Below are positions 40,061 through 50,311 of a DNA stretch of 64,000 nt, piece by piece. The first letter of the stretch is position 1. Each line of letters starts with the position of its first letter. The position numbers and the translations under genes were made by a program. The notes under the pieces are model-generated. The model saw nothing but the letters and a program-made list of their open reading frames with translations. It was not told the origin of the DNA and did no database searches. Origin of the DNA: an uncultured Bryobacteraceae bacterium (lineage in GTDB: Bacteria; Acidobacteriota; Terriglobia; Bryobacterales; Bryobacteraceae); contig CALKXJ010000003.1 of NCBI GenBank assembly GCA_938003835.1, forward strand, positions 95,007-159,006, given 5' to 3'.

Positions 40061-41737
40061 TCAGGATTCGGGCTCTCTGAGACGGAGCACCTGGTTGGCT
40101 TTCAAATCTTTCAGCTCCTGGCGCACGCCCGAGGGCCAGAAGACCTCGAGGCTTTGCACCGTCTCGTGCGGGCCCAGCCCGAAATGCACGGGCCCGGCGC
40201 TCGAAGAGGAGTAGCCGACAGCGTAGGAGACATGGTTGTATTGAACGCCGCCGGCGGTGACCAGCTTCAGACGCGCCCCGATGGCGTCGCGGTTGCTGCG
40301 GGTTCCCTCGAGCGCCACCAGCAACCAGTGATTTCCCCCGGGACTTTCGTTGATCCAGAGCTCGGCCGGGGCGCTGAGGGCGGTGACGACGATGTCAAGC
40401 CGCCCGTCGCCATTGAGATCCCCGTGGGCCGAGCCGCGATGACGGCGCGGCGGCTGCGCGGCGAAGCCGGCCTCGGCGGTCAGGGCCTGGAACTTGTTCC
40501 TCCCCAGGTTGCGGAAAACGGTGTTGTGCTGGTCGACGGCGACGCGGTCGCCCATCAGAGGAGATTGGACGTGGCCGCGGGAGACGAACAGGTCCTTGAG
40601 CCCGTCGTTGTCGAAGTCATAGATGGCGGGGCTATAGCCGGCCATCGCCCGGCTCTGTAGGGTGATGCCGCTCGAAGAAGTGATCTCCTCGAAGGTGTTC
40701 TTGCCCCGGTTGCGGAACAGGGGGAACGTTTCGTTGTCGAGCGCGACGAAGGCAATCTCGGCCAGGCCGTCGCCGTCCATGTCGCGGCAATCGACGCCCA
40801 TGCCGGAGATGAAGTTGCCGTGCTCGGCCAGCGCGACGCCGGCCTCGAAGGCGATCTCTTCGAATTTGGCGCCGCCTTTGTTGCGGAACAGGAAGTTGAA
40901 GAGCTTGTCGTTGGTGAGGAAGATGTCGACCCAGCCGTCGAGATCGAAGTCGACAACACAGCCGCCCATGGCTTTGCCCGGGTGCGCCCGGATGCCGGCC
41001 TGGACGGAGATGTCGGTGAAGGTGCCGTCGCGATTGTTGCGATAGAGGCGGTTCGGCAACTCGCCGTACAGGCGCGGGTGGCAGTATTCGGGACGACCTT
41101 CGTACTGGCAGACCGGCTCGGTTTCGGCGTTCCAGCTCAGGTAGTTGAAAACGAACAGGTCGAGCCAGCCGTCGTTGTCGGCGTCCAGCCAGGCGCCGCC
41201 CACGGCCCACAACGGGCCGAACTCGGGGTCGCGCGCATTCAGACCGGCCTGTTCGGTGACGTCGGTGAACGTGCCATCTCCGTTGTTTCGGAAGAGGGTG
41301 TAGGCGTGAACGCCGGCGACGAACATATCGAGATCGCCGTCGTTGTCGTAGTCGCCCACGGCGACGCCCATGTCATAGCCGGAACCCGCGACGCCGGCCT
41401 TTTCGGTCACGTCGGTGAAGTTGCCCGCGCCGTCGTTGGCGAACAACCGGTTCCAATACTTGGGCGAGGTCTTCTTCAGCGTACGAATGTCGGCGCCGTT
41501 GGCGAAGTAGAGGTCGAGATCGCCGTCGCCGTCGTAGTCAAACAGGGCGAGCCCGCCGGCCATCGTCTCCGGGGCGTAGCGCCGCGGGGTTTCCGAGTTC
41601 TCCAGCGTGAAGGGAATCGGCCGGAAGGAGAAGCGGATCGGGGAGGCGTCGGCCGGGGCGTCCGGCGCCCACCAGATGAACGGAGTCGCCACCAACACGA
41701 GCGCCGCCGCGGCGCGTCCTCGGGATCCAACCCTCAC
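40061..41737 (-). CDS. FG-GAP/VCBS repeat protein with ASPIC/UnbV domain
   Basis: 558 residues from GTG 41737, which starts a signal-like segment (GRAAAALVLVATPFIWW). The body is a beta-propeller of FG-GAP repeats with calcium-binding DxDxDGxxD loops, such as FDYDGDGDLDLYFANG, GDYDNDGDLDMFVAG, LDADNDGWLDLFVFN and GDLNGDGRLDIVVTALSA. The C-terminal ~110 residues are an ASPIC/UnbV domain (GNHWLLVALEGTRSNRDAIGA, VHFGLGPHETVQSLEVFWP). Such proteins are abundant in Acidobacteria and Planctomycetes and are secreted or surface-attached; the function is unknown, with adhesion or carbohydrate binding likely. Confidence 0.85.
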   Translation of the reverse strand: MRVGSRGRAAAALVLVATPFIWWAPDAPADASPIRFSFRPIPFTLENSETPRRYAPETMAGGLALFDYDGDGDLDLYFANGADIRTLKKTSPKYWNRLFANDGAGNFTDVTEKAGVAGSGYDMGVAVGDYDNDGDLDMFVAGVHAYTLFRNNGDGTFTDVTEQAGLNARDPEFGPLWAVGGAWLDADNDGWLDLFVFNYLSWNAETEPVCQYEGRPEYCHPRLYGELPNRLYRNNRDGTFTDISVQAGIRAHPGKAMGGCVVDFDLDGWVDIFLTNDKLFNFLFRNKGGAKFEEIAFEAGVALAEHGNFISGMGVDCRDMDGDGLAEIAFVALDNETFPLFRNRGKNTFEEITSSSGITLQSRAMAGYSPAIYDFDNDGLKDLFVSRGHVQSPLMGDRVAVDQHNTVFRNLGRNKFQALTAEAGFAAQPPRRHRGSAHGDLNGDGRLDIVVTALSAPAELWINESPGGNHWLLVALEGTRSNRDAIGARLKLVTAGGVQYNHVSYAVGYSSSSAGPVHFGLGPHETVQSLEVFWPSGVRQELKDLKANQVLRLREPES

Positions 41738-41860
41738 TGGTTTCAACCTAGCATGAGCCGGGTGAGCCGGTTGCGGGCACGCTAAAATGAGAAGCTCGGC
41801 AGGCGCCCCGAGAGCCTGTGAATTCTTCCGTCGCGAGCCGGGGAAAGGACGACGAAGACG

Positions 41861-42895
41861 ATGCCATCCGACGGTTTCCTGGACTGGGTGCTCAAGAACA
41901 CGCCGACCCTTTGGTGGCACGATTCGGCCGAGTTGGGCGAGCTGGCGGTGGGGCTCGCGCGCGGGGCCGTCGGCGTCACGACGAACCCTTTCCTCACCAA
42001 TCTGGCGCTGGTGAAGCACCGCTCGGACTGGGCGGCGGGCATCGAGGAGGCGCTGCGGAACGCCAGGGACGCCGAAAGCAAGGCCGAGGCGCTGATGCGG
42101 CTGACGCTCGTGCCCGTGGCCGAGAGGCTGCTGCCCGAATTCGGGCGCAGCGGGCGGCGCATGGGCTACGTCTGCGCGCAGGTGAACCCGGCGCGCGCAG
42201 GCGACCGGGAGGCGATGCTCGCCATGGCGGAGCGCTTTCACGCTTGGGCGCCGAACATCGCGGTGAAGCTGCCGGCGACGGCGGCGGGCCTGGACGTTCT
42301 CGAGGAGTGCACGGCGCGCGGCATCACCGCCACGGCCACCGTCAGCTTCACGGTGCCTCAGGTGATCGCTGTGGCCGAGGCGCACCGCCGCGGCCGACGC
42401 CGGGCCGAGGCGACCGGCAGGGAGCCGGGCCGCTGTTTTGCGGTGATCATGGTGGGCCGCCTGGATGACTACCTGCGCGAGGTGGCGCAGGACGCCCGCG
42501 CGGGGGTCGAGGAGACCGACATCCGCCAGGCCGGCGTCGCGGTGGCCAAGCGTGCCTACACGATCTATCGCCAGCAGGGCTACGAAGCGGTGCTGCTCAT
42601 TGCCGCCTTGCGCGGCGCCTACCACTTCACCGAGCTGGCCGGCGGCGAGCTCATCATGTCGATCGCACCCAAGTACCAGGAACTCTTTGTGGGCGACTCC
42701 CTCCCGCGCGAGGTGCGCATTGACGTACCCGTGCCCGAGCCGGTGCTCGACAGGTTGCGCGGCCTGAGGGAGTTCGTGCGCGCTTACGAGCCGGACGGGA
42801 TGGCGACGGCCGAGTTCATCAGCTTCGGCCTCACGCAGCGGACGCTGGCCCAGTTTGCCGAGGCCGGCTGGAATCTGCTCGAGGCGTTCCGCTAA
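41861..42895 (+). CDS. tal: Transaldolase family protein
   Basis: 344 residues. The TIM barrel has TTNPFLTNLAL at strand 1, the Schiff-base Lys in APNIAVKLPATAAGLDVLEE, and ATATVSFTVPQVIAVAEAHR. MVGRLDDYLREVAQDAR resembles the conserved segment of the longer transaldolases. It transfers dihydroxyacetone units in the pentose phosphate pathway, although substrate choice within this subfamily can differ. A -10-like TAAAAT lies near 41785 and GGAAAGGA before the ATG. It precedes the 2-oxo acid dehydrogenase genes by 9 nt and likely shares their transcript. Confidence 0.85.
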   Translation: MPSDGFLDWVLKNTPTLWWHDSAELGELAVGLARGAVGVTTNPFLTNLALVKHRSDWAAGIEEALRNARDAESKAEALMRLTLVPVAERLLPEFGRSGRRMGYVCAQVNPARAGDREAMLAMAERFHAWAPNIAVKLPATAAGLDVLEECTARGITATATVSFTVPQVIAVAEAHRRGRRRAEATGREPGRCFAVIMVGRLDDYLREVAQDARAGVEETDIRQAGVAVAKRAYTIYRQQGYEAVLLIAALRGAYHFTELAGGELIMSIAPKYQELFVGDSLPREVRIDVPVPEPVLDRLRGLREFVRAYEPDGMATAEFISFGLTQRTLAQFAEAGWNLLEAFR

Positions 42896-42904
42896 CCAAG
42901 CTCC

Positions 42905-44188
42905 ATGGCCACGCCCGTCGAGATGCCGCGACCCGGAATCACCGTCGAGGAGTGCCTGCTGGTGAAGTGGCGCGTCAGCAAGGGCGAGCCCGTCGCGGCG
43001 GGTCAGGTGATCGCCGAGATCGAAACGGATAAAGCGGGCTTCGAAGTCGAGGCTCCGGTCGACGGGGTCGTGCTGGAAACCTTCTTTGCCGAGGGCGAGC
43101 TTGTCCCGGTCTTCACCAACATCTGCGTGATCGGTCAGCCGGGTGAGGACGCCGGTCCATTCCGTCCCCGGCGAGCCGCCCCGGCCGCGGAAGTGGCACC
43201 GAAAGAGGCGGAAGTCTCAAGGGTGCAACCCGCGCCGGACGTCGCCGCCCGTACCGCTGGGCCGGAACCGGCCGGGGAAGCGGCCTTTTCGCCGCGTGCG
43301 CGCCGGTTCGCCGGAGAGCGCGGCTTCTTTCCGCAGGGCGTGCGCGGGTCCGGGCCCGGCGGCCGCGTGCTCGAGGAGGACCTGAGACGGCTCTACTTCG
43401 CCGCGCCGCGCACCTCGCCGGTGGCGCGCGAGCTCATCGCATCCGGCTTCGTGGCGCCGGCGGAAGGCTCAGGGGTGAACCGCCTGGTGCGCGCGGCCGA
43501 CCTGGCCGAGCCGCCCCTGAAGCTGGCCGGCGTGCGCGAGATCATTGCCCGGCGCATGCGCGAATCGCTCGCCACTACGGCGCAGTACACGCTCGACGCC
43601 TCGGCCGACGCCACGGGGCTGCTCGCGCTGCGGCGGCGCCTCAAGCAGGCGGGCGTTGACATCAACATCAACGATCTGGTCATGTTCTGCGTCGTGCGGG
43701 CGCTGGTGGAGATGCCGGAGCTCAACGCCGAGTTCATCGATGGGCGCATCTACCGGCGCCGCAGCATCCACCTGGGCTTTGCCTGCGACACCCCGCGCGG
43801 CCTGATCGTGCCGGTGATCAAAGACAGTCAAGACCTCACGCTCGAAGAATTGGCAACGCGCGCTCATCTGCTGGCCGAGCAGGCCGTCAGCGGCGCCATT
43901 GCTCCCGACGACATAACCGGCGCGACATTCACGGTGAGCAATCTCGGCAGCTTCGGCATCGAATCCTTCACGCCGATCCTCAACCCGCCACAGGTGGCTT
44001 TGCTCGGAGTGAATGCGATCCAGCTCAAGCCGGTGCGCCGCAACGGCGCGGTGGAATTTGTCGAGCACATCGGACTTTCGCTGACGCTGGATCACCAGGT
44101 AATCGATGGTGCGCTCGGCGCGCGCTTTCTCGGTAGGCTGCGCGAAAAGATCGAGGGGGTGGAGGCGCTGGCGGGCCCGCCGGCATAA
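42905..44188 (+). CDS. 2-oxo acid dehydrogenase E2 (dihydrolipoamide acyltransferase)
   Basis: 427 residues. The lipoyl domain (1-78) has its lipoylation lysine in AEIETDKAGFEVEAP. A linker follows, then a peripheral subunit-binding domain (SPRARRFAGERGFF to GGRVLEEDLRRLYF). The catalytic domain has YTLDASADATGLLALRRRLK, ATFTVSNLGSFGIESFTPIL and the active-site DHQVIDGALGARF. The usual DHRxxDG carries Gln in place of Arg; the catalytic His and Asp are present. It forms the core of the complex with the following E3 and fused E1. The substrate (pyruvate, acetoin or branched-chain acids) cannot be told from sequence. Confidence 0.9.
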   Translation: MATPVEMPRPGITVEECLLVKWRVSKGEPVAAGQVIAEIETDKAGFEVEAPVDGVVLETFFAEGELVPVFTNICVIGQPGEDAGPFRPRRAAPAAEVAPKEAEVSRVQPAPDVAARTAGPEPAGEAAFSPRARRFAGERGFFPQGVRGSGPGGRVLEEDLRRLYFAAPRTSPVARELIASGFVAPAEGSGVNRLVRAADLAEPPLKLAGVREIIARRMRESLATTAQYTLDASADATGLLALRRRLKQAGVDININDLVMFCVVRALVEMPELNAEFIDGRIYRRRSIHLGFACDTPRGLIVPVIKDSQDLTLEELATRAHLLAEQAVSGAIAPDDITGATFTVSNLGSFGIESFTPILNPPQVALLGVNAIQLKPVRRNGAVEFVEHIGLSLTLDHQVIDGALGARFLGRLREKIEGVEALAGPPA

Positions 44189-44201
44189 CGGGGAACATGT
44201 C

Positions 44202-45551
44202 ATGTATGACCTGATCGTGATCGGCGGGGGGCCGGGCGGATACGAAGCGGCGGCGCACGCCGGGCGCTTGGGCAAGCGCGTCGCGCTGATCGAGGAGCGG
44301 CGCCTGGGTGGAGTCTGCCTGCACGAAGGCTGCATTCCCACCAAGACGTTCCTGAAGACGGCCGGCCTGCTGGCCGCCTGCCGCCAGGCCGAACGCTACG
44401 GCATCCGCGTCGACGGCTGCCGCCTGGATCTCGCCGCGCTGCAGGAGCGCAAACGCCGCATTGTGGGCACTCTCGAGCGAGGCATCGAGACCCTGATGAA
44501 GCGCAGCGGCGTGACCGTAATTCGCGGCCGGGCGCGGCTGGCAGGGCGCAACCAGGTGCGCGTAAACGGCGCCACCGAGGAGGCGCGGAATATCCTGCTG
44601 GCGACCGGCTCGCGCCCGCTGGTCCCGTCGGTCGAGGGCATCACTTTAAACCGCGTGTTCGATTCCAGTGCGATCCTGGAGCTCGAAGAGACGCCACGGC
44701 GGCTGGCGATCCTGGGCTCGGATTACATCGGCCTGGAGTTTGCCGGCTTCTTCGCCGCCGCGGGCACGGAAGTGACTGTCTTAGACGCTTCGGCTGAGGT
44801 GCGTGCCTCGGCCGATCGCGATGTGGCGCGCCGCCTCGAGGAGGCTTTGAGGCGCCAGGGAGTGCGCTTCGAGCTCTCGACGCGCGTTACGCGGATCGAG
44901 GGCGGCGCGGTGCATTACGAAGGCCCCGCGGGGCCGGCCGCTTTCAGCGAGGTCGACGCCGTGCTGAACGTCACCGGGCGCGCCCCGCGCCTCGAGGATC
45001 TGGGGCTCGAAGAGACGGGCGTCGATTTCGACGGGCGCGGCATCCGCACCTCGGAGCTCGGCAAGACGAACGTGCCGGGCATCTGGGCCTGCGGCGATGT
45101 CACGGGCCGGATGCTGCTGGCGCACGCCGCGGCGCGGGAAGGCATCGTCGCCGTCAACAATATGTTCGGAATACGAGATCGCGTCCGCTACGAGGCCATA
45201 CCGGTGGTCGTTTACACGCACCCGGAGGCGGTCAGCGTCGGCCGCACGGAGCAGGAGCTGGAACGGCAGGGCATCGCCTACCGGAAGGCGATGGTGCCGA
45301 TGGCGGCGGCGGGCCGCTTCCTGATCGAGCAGGAGGGCGGGGCGGGCTTCGTGAAAGCCTTAGTCGACGCGCGCTACGGCCACGTGCTCGGCGTGCACGC
45401 CCTGGGCGATGGGGCGAGCGAGTTCATCTTCGCCGCGGCCTGGATGATCGAGATGGAGATGCGCGCCGCCGAGGTGCGCGAGCTCGTCTTCCCCCATCCG
45501 ACCGTCAGCGAAGCGCTCAAGGAGGCGGTGCTCGCCGCGGGGCGGGAGTGA
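44202..45551 (+). CDS. lpdA: Dihydrolipoamide dehydrogenase (E3)
   Basis: 449 residues from ATG 44202, whose product begins DLIVIGGGPGGYEAAAHAGR, the FAD fold. The redox-active disulfide is in GGVCLHEGCIPTKTFL. An NAD-binding fold follows (LAILGSDYIGLEFAGFFAAA), then the second FAD motif IWACGDVTGRMLLAHAAAREG. The dimer interface has HALGDGASEFIFAAAWMIE and the active-site His-Glu pair FPHPTVSE. It re-oxidises lipoyl groups of the E2 encoded just upstream and reduces NAD+. The gap to E2 is 13 nt and to E1 6 nt. Confidence 0.95.
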   Translation: MYDLIVIGGGPGGYEAAAHAGRLGKRVALIEERRLGGVCLHEGCIPTKTFLKTAGLLAACRQAERYGIRVDGCRLDLAALQERKRRIVGTLERGIETLMKRSGVTVIRGRARLAGRNQVRVNGATEEARNILLATGSRPLVPSVEGITLNRVFDSSAILELEETPRRLAILGSDYIGLEFAGFFAAAGTEVTVLDASAEVRASADRDVARRLEEALRRQGVRFELSTRVTRIEGGAVHYEGPAGPAAFSEVDAVLNVTGRAPRLEDLGLEETGVDFDGRGIRTSELGKTNVPGIWACGDVTGRMLLAHAAAREGIVAVNNMFGIRDRVRYEAIPVVVYTHPEAVSVGRTEQELERQGIAYRKAMVPMAAAGRFLIEQEGGAGFVKALVDARYGHVLGVHALGDGASEFIFAAAWMIEMEMRAAEVRELVFPHPTVSEALKEAVLAAGRE

Positions 45552-45557
45552 GGATTC

Positions 45558-48020
45558 ATGCCGAAATCGATTGTGATCGAGCCGGCGAAGGTCCTGGCGC
45601 GGGGACGCATTCATTTCACCGACATCGAGATGAACGCGTACTCGAAGAGCTTCGAGGAGGAGATGGCCACCTACTCGTGCGAAGAGTTCATGCACATCTT
45701 CCACGACATGTGCCTGATCCGGACCTTCGAAACGGCACTGAACGAGGTGAAGCTCAAGGGGGTCTGGCGGGGTGTGGCTTACAACCACCTCGGCCCGGCG
45801 CACCTGTCGATCGGCCAGGAGGCCGCCGCGGTGGGCATGGCCTTCCTGCTCGGGCCGGAGGACCATATCTTCGGCTCGCACCGGAGTCACGGCGAAATCC
45901 TGGCCAAAGGGCTCTCCGCGATCCGGCGCCTGAGCGACGAGCGGCTGCTCGAGATCATGCGCTCCTACTTGGACGGGGAGATTCTGCGGCCCCTCGAGCG
46001 CAACCATACCGGTACGGTGAAGGCCCTGGCGCGAAAGTTTCTTGTCTACGGCGCCTTCAGCGAGATTTTCGCTCGGCGCACGGGCTTCAACCGCGGCTGC
46101 GGCGGCTCCATGCACGCCTTCTTCACGCCCTTCGGCATTTACCCGAACAATGCGATCGTGGGCGGCTCAGGCTCGATCGCGCCCGGCGCGGCGCTGTTCA
46201 AGCGCGTCAACCGCAAGCCGGGCATCGTGGTGGCCAACATCGGCGACGCCAGCTTCAGTTGCGGCCCGGTCTGGGAGGGGATCACCTTCGCCGCCATGGA
46301 CCAGTACCGCAAGCTCTGGGATCCGGAGCTGGGCGGCGGCCTGCCCATCATCTTCAACTGCATGAACAACCACTACGGCATGGGCGGCCAGCCGTACGGG
46401 GAGACGATGGGTTGCGAGTTCATCGCGCGCATCGGCGCAGGCGTCAACCCCGAACAGATGCATGCCGAGCGGGTGAACGGCTACGACCCGCTGCCGGTCA
46501 TCGACGCCTTCCGGCGCAAGATCGCCTTGCTCGAGCAGGGCCGCGGCCCGGTGCTGCTCGACACGGTCACCTACCGCATCAGTGGCCACTCGCCCTCGGA
46601 CGCCTCGAGCTATCGCTCGCGTGAAGAGATCGAGATGTGGGAGCGGGCCGACTCGATCGCCGCGTTCCGCAACAAGCTCGTCACGCACAAGGTGTTCTCG
46701 GAAGCGGTGCTGGAGGCGACGCGGCACGAGGTCGAAGAGATGGTCTTCGAGATGTTCCGGCTGGCGGTGGACCTGGAAATCTCGCCGCGGATGCCGATTC
46801 ATTCGGAGGAGATCGGCCGGTACATGTTCTCCAACCGCCGCGTGGAGCGATTCGACGAGCGGCCGGCGGAGCTGCTCCAGCCGCTCGAAGCGAACCCGCG
46901 CGTCGAGCAGATCCGCGCCAAGGCGCGCTTTGCGCTCGACGCCGCCGGCAAGCCGCTGCCGCGGATGAAGGTTTTTAACATCCGGGACGCCATCTTTGAG
47001 GCGCTGGTGCACCGGTTCCGGATCGACCCGACCATGATCGCTTTCGGGGAGGAGAACCGCGACTGGGGCGGGGCATTCGCCGTCTACCGCGGCCTGACCG
47101 AGCTGCTGCCGTATCACCGGCTGTTCAACGCGCCCATCGCCGAGGCGGCCATCGTGGGCGCCGCCGTCGGCTACGCGCTCGAGGGCGGGCGCGTCGTGGC
47201 CGAGCTGATGTACGCCGACTTCATGGGCCGGGCCGGCGACGAGATCTTCAACCAGCTTTCGAAATGGCAGGGCATGTCGGGCGGCGTCGTGACGATGCCG
47301 GTGGTGCTGCGCATCTCCGTGGGCGCCAAGTACGGCGCGCAGCACTCGCAGGACTGGACCGCACTGGTCCACCACATCCCGGGCCTCCAGGTGGCTTATC
47401 CGGTGACGCCTTATGACGCCAAGGGCATGATGAATGCGGCGCTCGCCGGCACCGACCCGGTGGTCTTTTTCGAAAGCCAGAAGATCTATGATTACGGCGA
47501 GCTCTTCCACGCGGGCGGGGTGCCCGAGGGTTACTACGAGGTTCCCATCGGCCTGCCGGATGTCAAACGGCCGGGCCGCGATCTGACCATCATTACGTTC
47601 GGCCCGGCGCTGTACACCGCCATCGAGGCGGCCGAAGAGCTCGAGCGGCGTTTCTCGCTGAAAGCCGAAGTGATCGACCTGCGCGCGGCCAACCCGATCG
47701 ACTACGAGCCGATCGCCGAATCGGTGAAGCGCACCGGCAAGGTGCTGCTGGTGAGCGATGCCGTCGAGCGCGGCTCCGTGATGCAGACCGTGGCGGCGAC
47801 GATCACCCAGCTTTGCTTCGACGACCTCGACGCGCCGCCCGTCGTGGTCGGCTCGCGGAACTGGATCACGCCGGCCGCGGAGCTCGAAGCGGCTTTCTTC
47901 CCGCAGAAGAGCTGGCTGATCGACGCCATTCACGAGCGCATCCTGCCGCTCAAGGATTACCAGCCCTCGACGAATCCGACGCTGGGCGAGCTGGCCCGGC
48001 GCTCGCGCCAGGGTGTTTGA
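45558..48020 (+). CDS. 2-oxo acid dehydrogenase E1, alpha and beta subunits fused
   Basis: 820 residues. About 1-445 is E1-alpha: [26 protein letters not shown], the thiamine diphosphate region [20 protein letters not shown] with [12 protein letters not shown], and [10 protein letters not shown]. About 470-820 is E1-beta: [78 protein letters not shown]. Normally two genes; here they are one reading frame with a 25 residue connector. The ThDP motif reads GDA rather than GDG. It is last in tal-E2-E3-E1. The 3' end overlaps the convergent LamG gene by 71 nt. Confidence 0.92.
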   Translation: MPKSIVIEPAKVLARGRIHFTDIEMNAYSKSFEEEMATYSCEEFMHIFHDMCLIRTFETALNEVKLKGVWRGVAYNHLGPAHLSIGQEAAAVGMAFLLGPEDHIFGSHRSHGEILAKGLSAIRRLSDERLLEIMRSYLDGEILRPLERNHTGTVKALARKFLVYGAFSEIFARRTGFNRGCGGSMHAFFTPFGIYPNNAIVGGSGSIAPGAALFKRVNRKPGIVVANIGDASFSCGPVWEGITFAAMDQYRKLWDPELGGGLPIIFNCMNNHYGMGGQPYGETMGCEFIARIGAGVNPEQMHAERVNGYDPLPVIDAFRRKIALLEQGRGPVLLDTVTYRISGHSPSDASSYRSREEIEMWERADSIAAFRNKLVTHKVFSEAVLEATRHEVEEMVFEMFRLAVDLEISPRMPIHSEEIGRYMFSNRRVERFDERPAELLQPLEANPRVEQIRAKARFALDAAGKPLPRMKVFNIRDAIFEALVHRFRIDPTMIAFGEENRDWGGAFAVYRGLTELLPYHRLFNAPIAEAAIVGAAVGYALEGGRVVAELMYADFMGRAGDEIFNQLSKWQGMSGGVVTMPVVLRISVGAKYGAQHSQDWTALVHHIPGLQVAYPVTPYDAKGMMNAALAGTDPVVFFESQKIYDYGELFHAGGVPEGYYEVPIGLPDVKRPGRDLTIITFGPALYTAIEAAEELERRFSLKAEVIDLRAANPIDYEPIAESVKRTGKVLLVSDAVERGSVMQTVAATITQLCFDDLDAPPVVVGSRNWITPAAELEAAFFPQKSWLIDAIHERILPLKDYQPSTNPTLGELARRSRQGV

Positions 48021-49227
48021 TCGGCGGCAGTCCGGTGCGCGCCAGGCGCCGCATCTCGGCCGGCGTGAGAGCGCGGTCGAAGACGGCGACCCCGCCGATC
48101 CAGCCGGTGAAGCCCACGCTACGCGCGCTGTGGATGACGCGCCCGATGGTGAACGGGCCGCCCTCGTTGACCGACGGCGGCGCCCAGAGGTCGCCTTTAA
48201 ACCAGAACGGATTCACCTTCAGGGCCACCAGACGGCGCTCGAGGATCCTCCGGCCGCGGCGTGCCACGCGTACCCTGGTGAACTCGTATTCCTCGAGCAC
48301 CACGCGTTCCTCGCCGCGCCGTTCGAGCAGCCGCCTCTGGCGCGGGCGGCGCTCAGGCGGAGTGTAGAGCTGATCGGCGGGAAAGCTCGGATCCTCGCCG
48401 GGATCGGGACCGGGGCGGCGGCGGAGTTCGGCCTGGAGCCAGGCCCTGGCCGGCCACTGATAGAACGGGTGCTTTTCCGGCTCATCGATCCAGAACTCCG
48501 CGGCCACGCCGTCGAAGTAAGCCGTCGCGGTGTTCCGCCGGTTGTCGAAGACAAATCCGGCGGCGTGCCAGGCGTCGTCGAGCACCTCGGGAGTCACGGC
48601 GAGGTTGCGGGCGTAGCGGTCGCCGAAAGAGGCGGCGCCGTTTTCCGAGACGTGGACGGCGGCTGCGCCGGGATTGGCCGCCAGGCCGGCAAACAGCGCG
48701 TACTGGCGCCGGCCGCGCTCGACGCGGCGAGCCGGACCGGTGGGGCCGGGAAGATCCGTGCCCTCGTGCCAGATGCCCGCAATGGCGTGATTGCCGCCCG
48801 TCCGCCGGACCCAGGCCATCAGCGACACAGACTGCCCCGGGCCTTTCACGTCGAGGCGGCTATCGTGCAGCCGCTCGCGCGGCACGAGCAGCACAGGCCG
48901 GAAGGTCGCGTCCGCCTCGGCTCGAATCTCGATGGCTTCGCCGAACGGGCCTTCGCCGAGCAGCGGGAAATCCGCGTAGCTCGCTTCGCGCCCCTCTCCC
49001 CACCAGACGCGTACGTAATTGACCGCTTCGAGCGAAAAGTCGTGGGTGGCCGGCGGCGGCTGGTGGGCGAGAAAGCGGCCCGAGACGGGGTCGCGATGGA
49101 CGAAATCCCAGAAGGCAACCAGTCCGGGCGTGGAAAGCACTTCGCGGAGGCGACGGTGGTACTCCGACTGCTGAGCGGAGGCCGCCGCGGCGGCGAGGAG
49201 GACGAGGGCGGTCCGGAGGGTGCGCAT
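47950..49227 (-). CDS. Exported LamG/concanavalin A-like domain protein
   Basis: 425 residues with a signal peptide ([19 protein letters not shown]). A laminin-G-like jelly roll is suggested by [53 protein letters not shown] (with YFDG) and [20 protein letters not shown]. LamG domains of this type are common in secreted proteins of Acidobacteria and Planctomycetes and probably bind carbohydrate. The last 24 codons, a Pro/Ala/Ser tail, lie antisense to the E1 gene. Confidence 0.75.
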   Translation of the reverse strand: MRTLRTALVLLAAAAASAQQSEYHRRLREVLSTPGLVAFWDFVHRDPVSGRFLAHQPPPATHDFSLEAVNYVRVWWGEGREASYADFPLLGEGPFGEAIEIRAEADATFRPVLLVPRERLHDSRLDVKGPGQSVSLMAWVRRTGGNHAIAGIWHEGTDLPGPTGPARRVERGRRQYALFAGLAANPGAAAVHVSENGAASFGDRYARNLAVTPEVLDDAWHAAGFVFDNRRNTATAYFDGVAAEFWIDEPEKHPFYQWPARAWLQAELRRRPGPDPGEDPSFPADQLYTPPERRPRQRRLLERRGEERVVLEEYEFTRVRVARRGRRILERRLVALKVNPFWFKGDLWAPPSVNEGGPFTIGRVIHSARSVGFTGWIGGVAVFDRALTPAEMRRLARTGLPPIKHPGASAGPARPASDSSRAGNP

Positions 49228-49272
49228 CGGCCATAAGCGGGGTGGCTCAGTATATCAGAGCCGCTCCGCGGC

Positions 49273-49310
49273 TATCATGGAAGCTTCGCCGCTCGAGCGC
49301 GACGAGCGGC
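49273..49310 (+). promoter_or_regulatory. -10 box and start-proximal hairpin of the 49318 gene
   Basis: TATCAT (49273-49278) would start transcription near 49285. A perfect 8 bp stem GCCGCTCG/CGAGCGGC with a 7 nt loop (49288-49310) then fills nearly all of the ~33 nt leader, ending 7 nt before ATG 49318. No Shine-Dalgarno is present. Confidence 0.45.
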
Positions 49311-49317
49311 ACCGCCA

Positions 49318-50298
49318 ATGCTACGCACCGGCCTGAACCCGTACGGTCTCACTTACTGCCTCGGACTCCAGGGACAGGGAACTGCCCGCGGAAACCCGCA
49401 CGGCCGGGGTCTGGAGGGATTGATCGAGATCGGCGCCGAACTCGGCGCGCGCACGCTCGAGATCCACTGTGCCTGGCTGGTCCCGATGAGCAGGGAAGAG
49501 CTTGCCGGGCTCGGGCGGAGGCTGCGCGCGCTCGACATGGAGCCGGTGGTCAGCCTGGGGCCGCCGCTCGAGGGCGTGGCAGACGCCCTGCGCGTGGCCG
49601 CCGCGCTTGGCGCGCAAACCGTGCGGCTCGGCTTGACGCCGGTCCTGGCGGGAGACCGGGCGTGGCGAGCGGACTGGCCCGAGCTGGTGGCAGAGGTCCG
49701 GCGGACGCTCGGCGAGTTCGCCCCGCGCGCCGAGGAGCTCGGGCTGGCGCTGGCGATCGAGAACCACCAGGATTTCACCAGTTGGGAACTCGTCGAGTTT
49801 TGCCAGGAGGCGGGGCACGGAACGGGTATCTGTCTCGATACGGGCAATCCCCTGGCCGTGGGCGAAGAGCCGGTGGCCTTCGCCGGTCGCGTAGCGCCCT
49901 GGGTGCGGCACGTGCACCTCAAGGATTACACGCCGCAGTGGACAGACGAGGGCTATCGACTGGTCCGCTGTGCCGTCGGTGACGGCGCGGTGCCGCTGGC
50001 GGAGATCGTGGCGGTGCTGGACCGGCATCAGGCCCACCTGACGGCCTCGCTCGAACCGGGAGCGCTTGAGGCACGCCACATCCGGCTTTTCCGCCCGGAA
50101 TGGTGGCGCGGCTATCCGCCGAGAAGCGCCGCGGAGCTGGGGCCCTGCCTGGCCGCGGCGCGGCGCGCAAGGCTCGAAGAGGACGCCGACTGGCGCACGC
50201 CGTGGGAGAAAGGCGACGACGGGGAGGCGCTCATCCGTTACGAGCTCGATATGATCCGCCGCAGTGCGGCCAACCTGCGCCGCCTCGGCCTGATGTGA
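49318..50298 (+). CDS. Sugar phosphate isomerase/epimerase family protein
   Basis: 326 residues, no signal peptide. An AP-endonuclease-2-like TIM barrel: LTYCLGLQGQGTARGNPHG, GARTLEIHCAW, LGLALAIENHQDFTSWELVE, GICLDTGNPLAVGEEPVAFA and WVRHVHLKDYTPQWTDEGYR. Metal ligands Glu, Asp, His and Glu lie at strand ends as in hydroxypyruvate isomerase-like enzymes. With the downstream short-chain dehydrogenase (13 nt gap) it may form a sugar or polyol degradation pair. The exact substrate is unknown. Confidence 0.82.
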   Translation: MLRTGLNPYGLTYCLGLQGQGTARGNPHGRGLEGLIEIGAELGARTLEIHCAWLVPMSREELAGLGRRLRALDMEPVVSLGPPLEGVADALRVAAALGAQTVRLGLTPVLAGDRAWRADWPELVAEVRRTLGEFAPRAEELGLALAIENHQDFTSWELVEFCQEAGHGTGICLDTGNPLAVGEEPVAFAGRVAPWVRHVHLKDYTPQWTDEGYRLVRCAVGDGAVPLAEIVAVLDRHQAHLTASLEPGALEARHIRLFRPEWWRGYPPRSAAELGPCLAAARRARLEEDADWRTPWEKGDDGEALIRYELDMIRRSAANLRRLGLM

Positions 50299-50311
50299 GA
50301 GAAGGGAACCG

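Noticed and set aside
46167..47933. 588-codon minus-strand open frame opposite the fused E1 gene
   Set aside because: Shadow of E1, which is supported by conserved motifs throughout.
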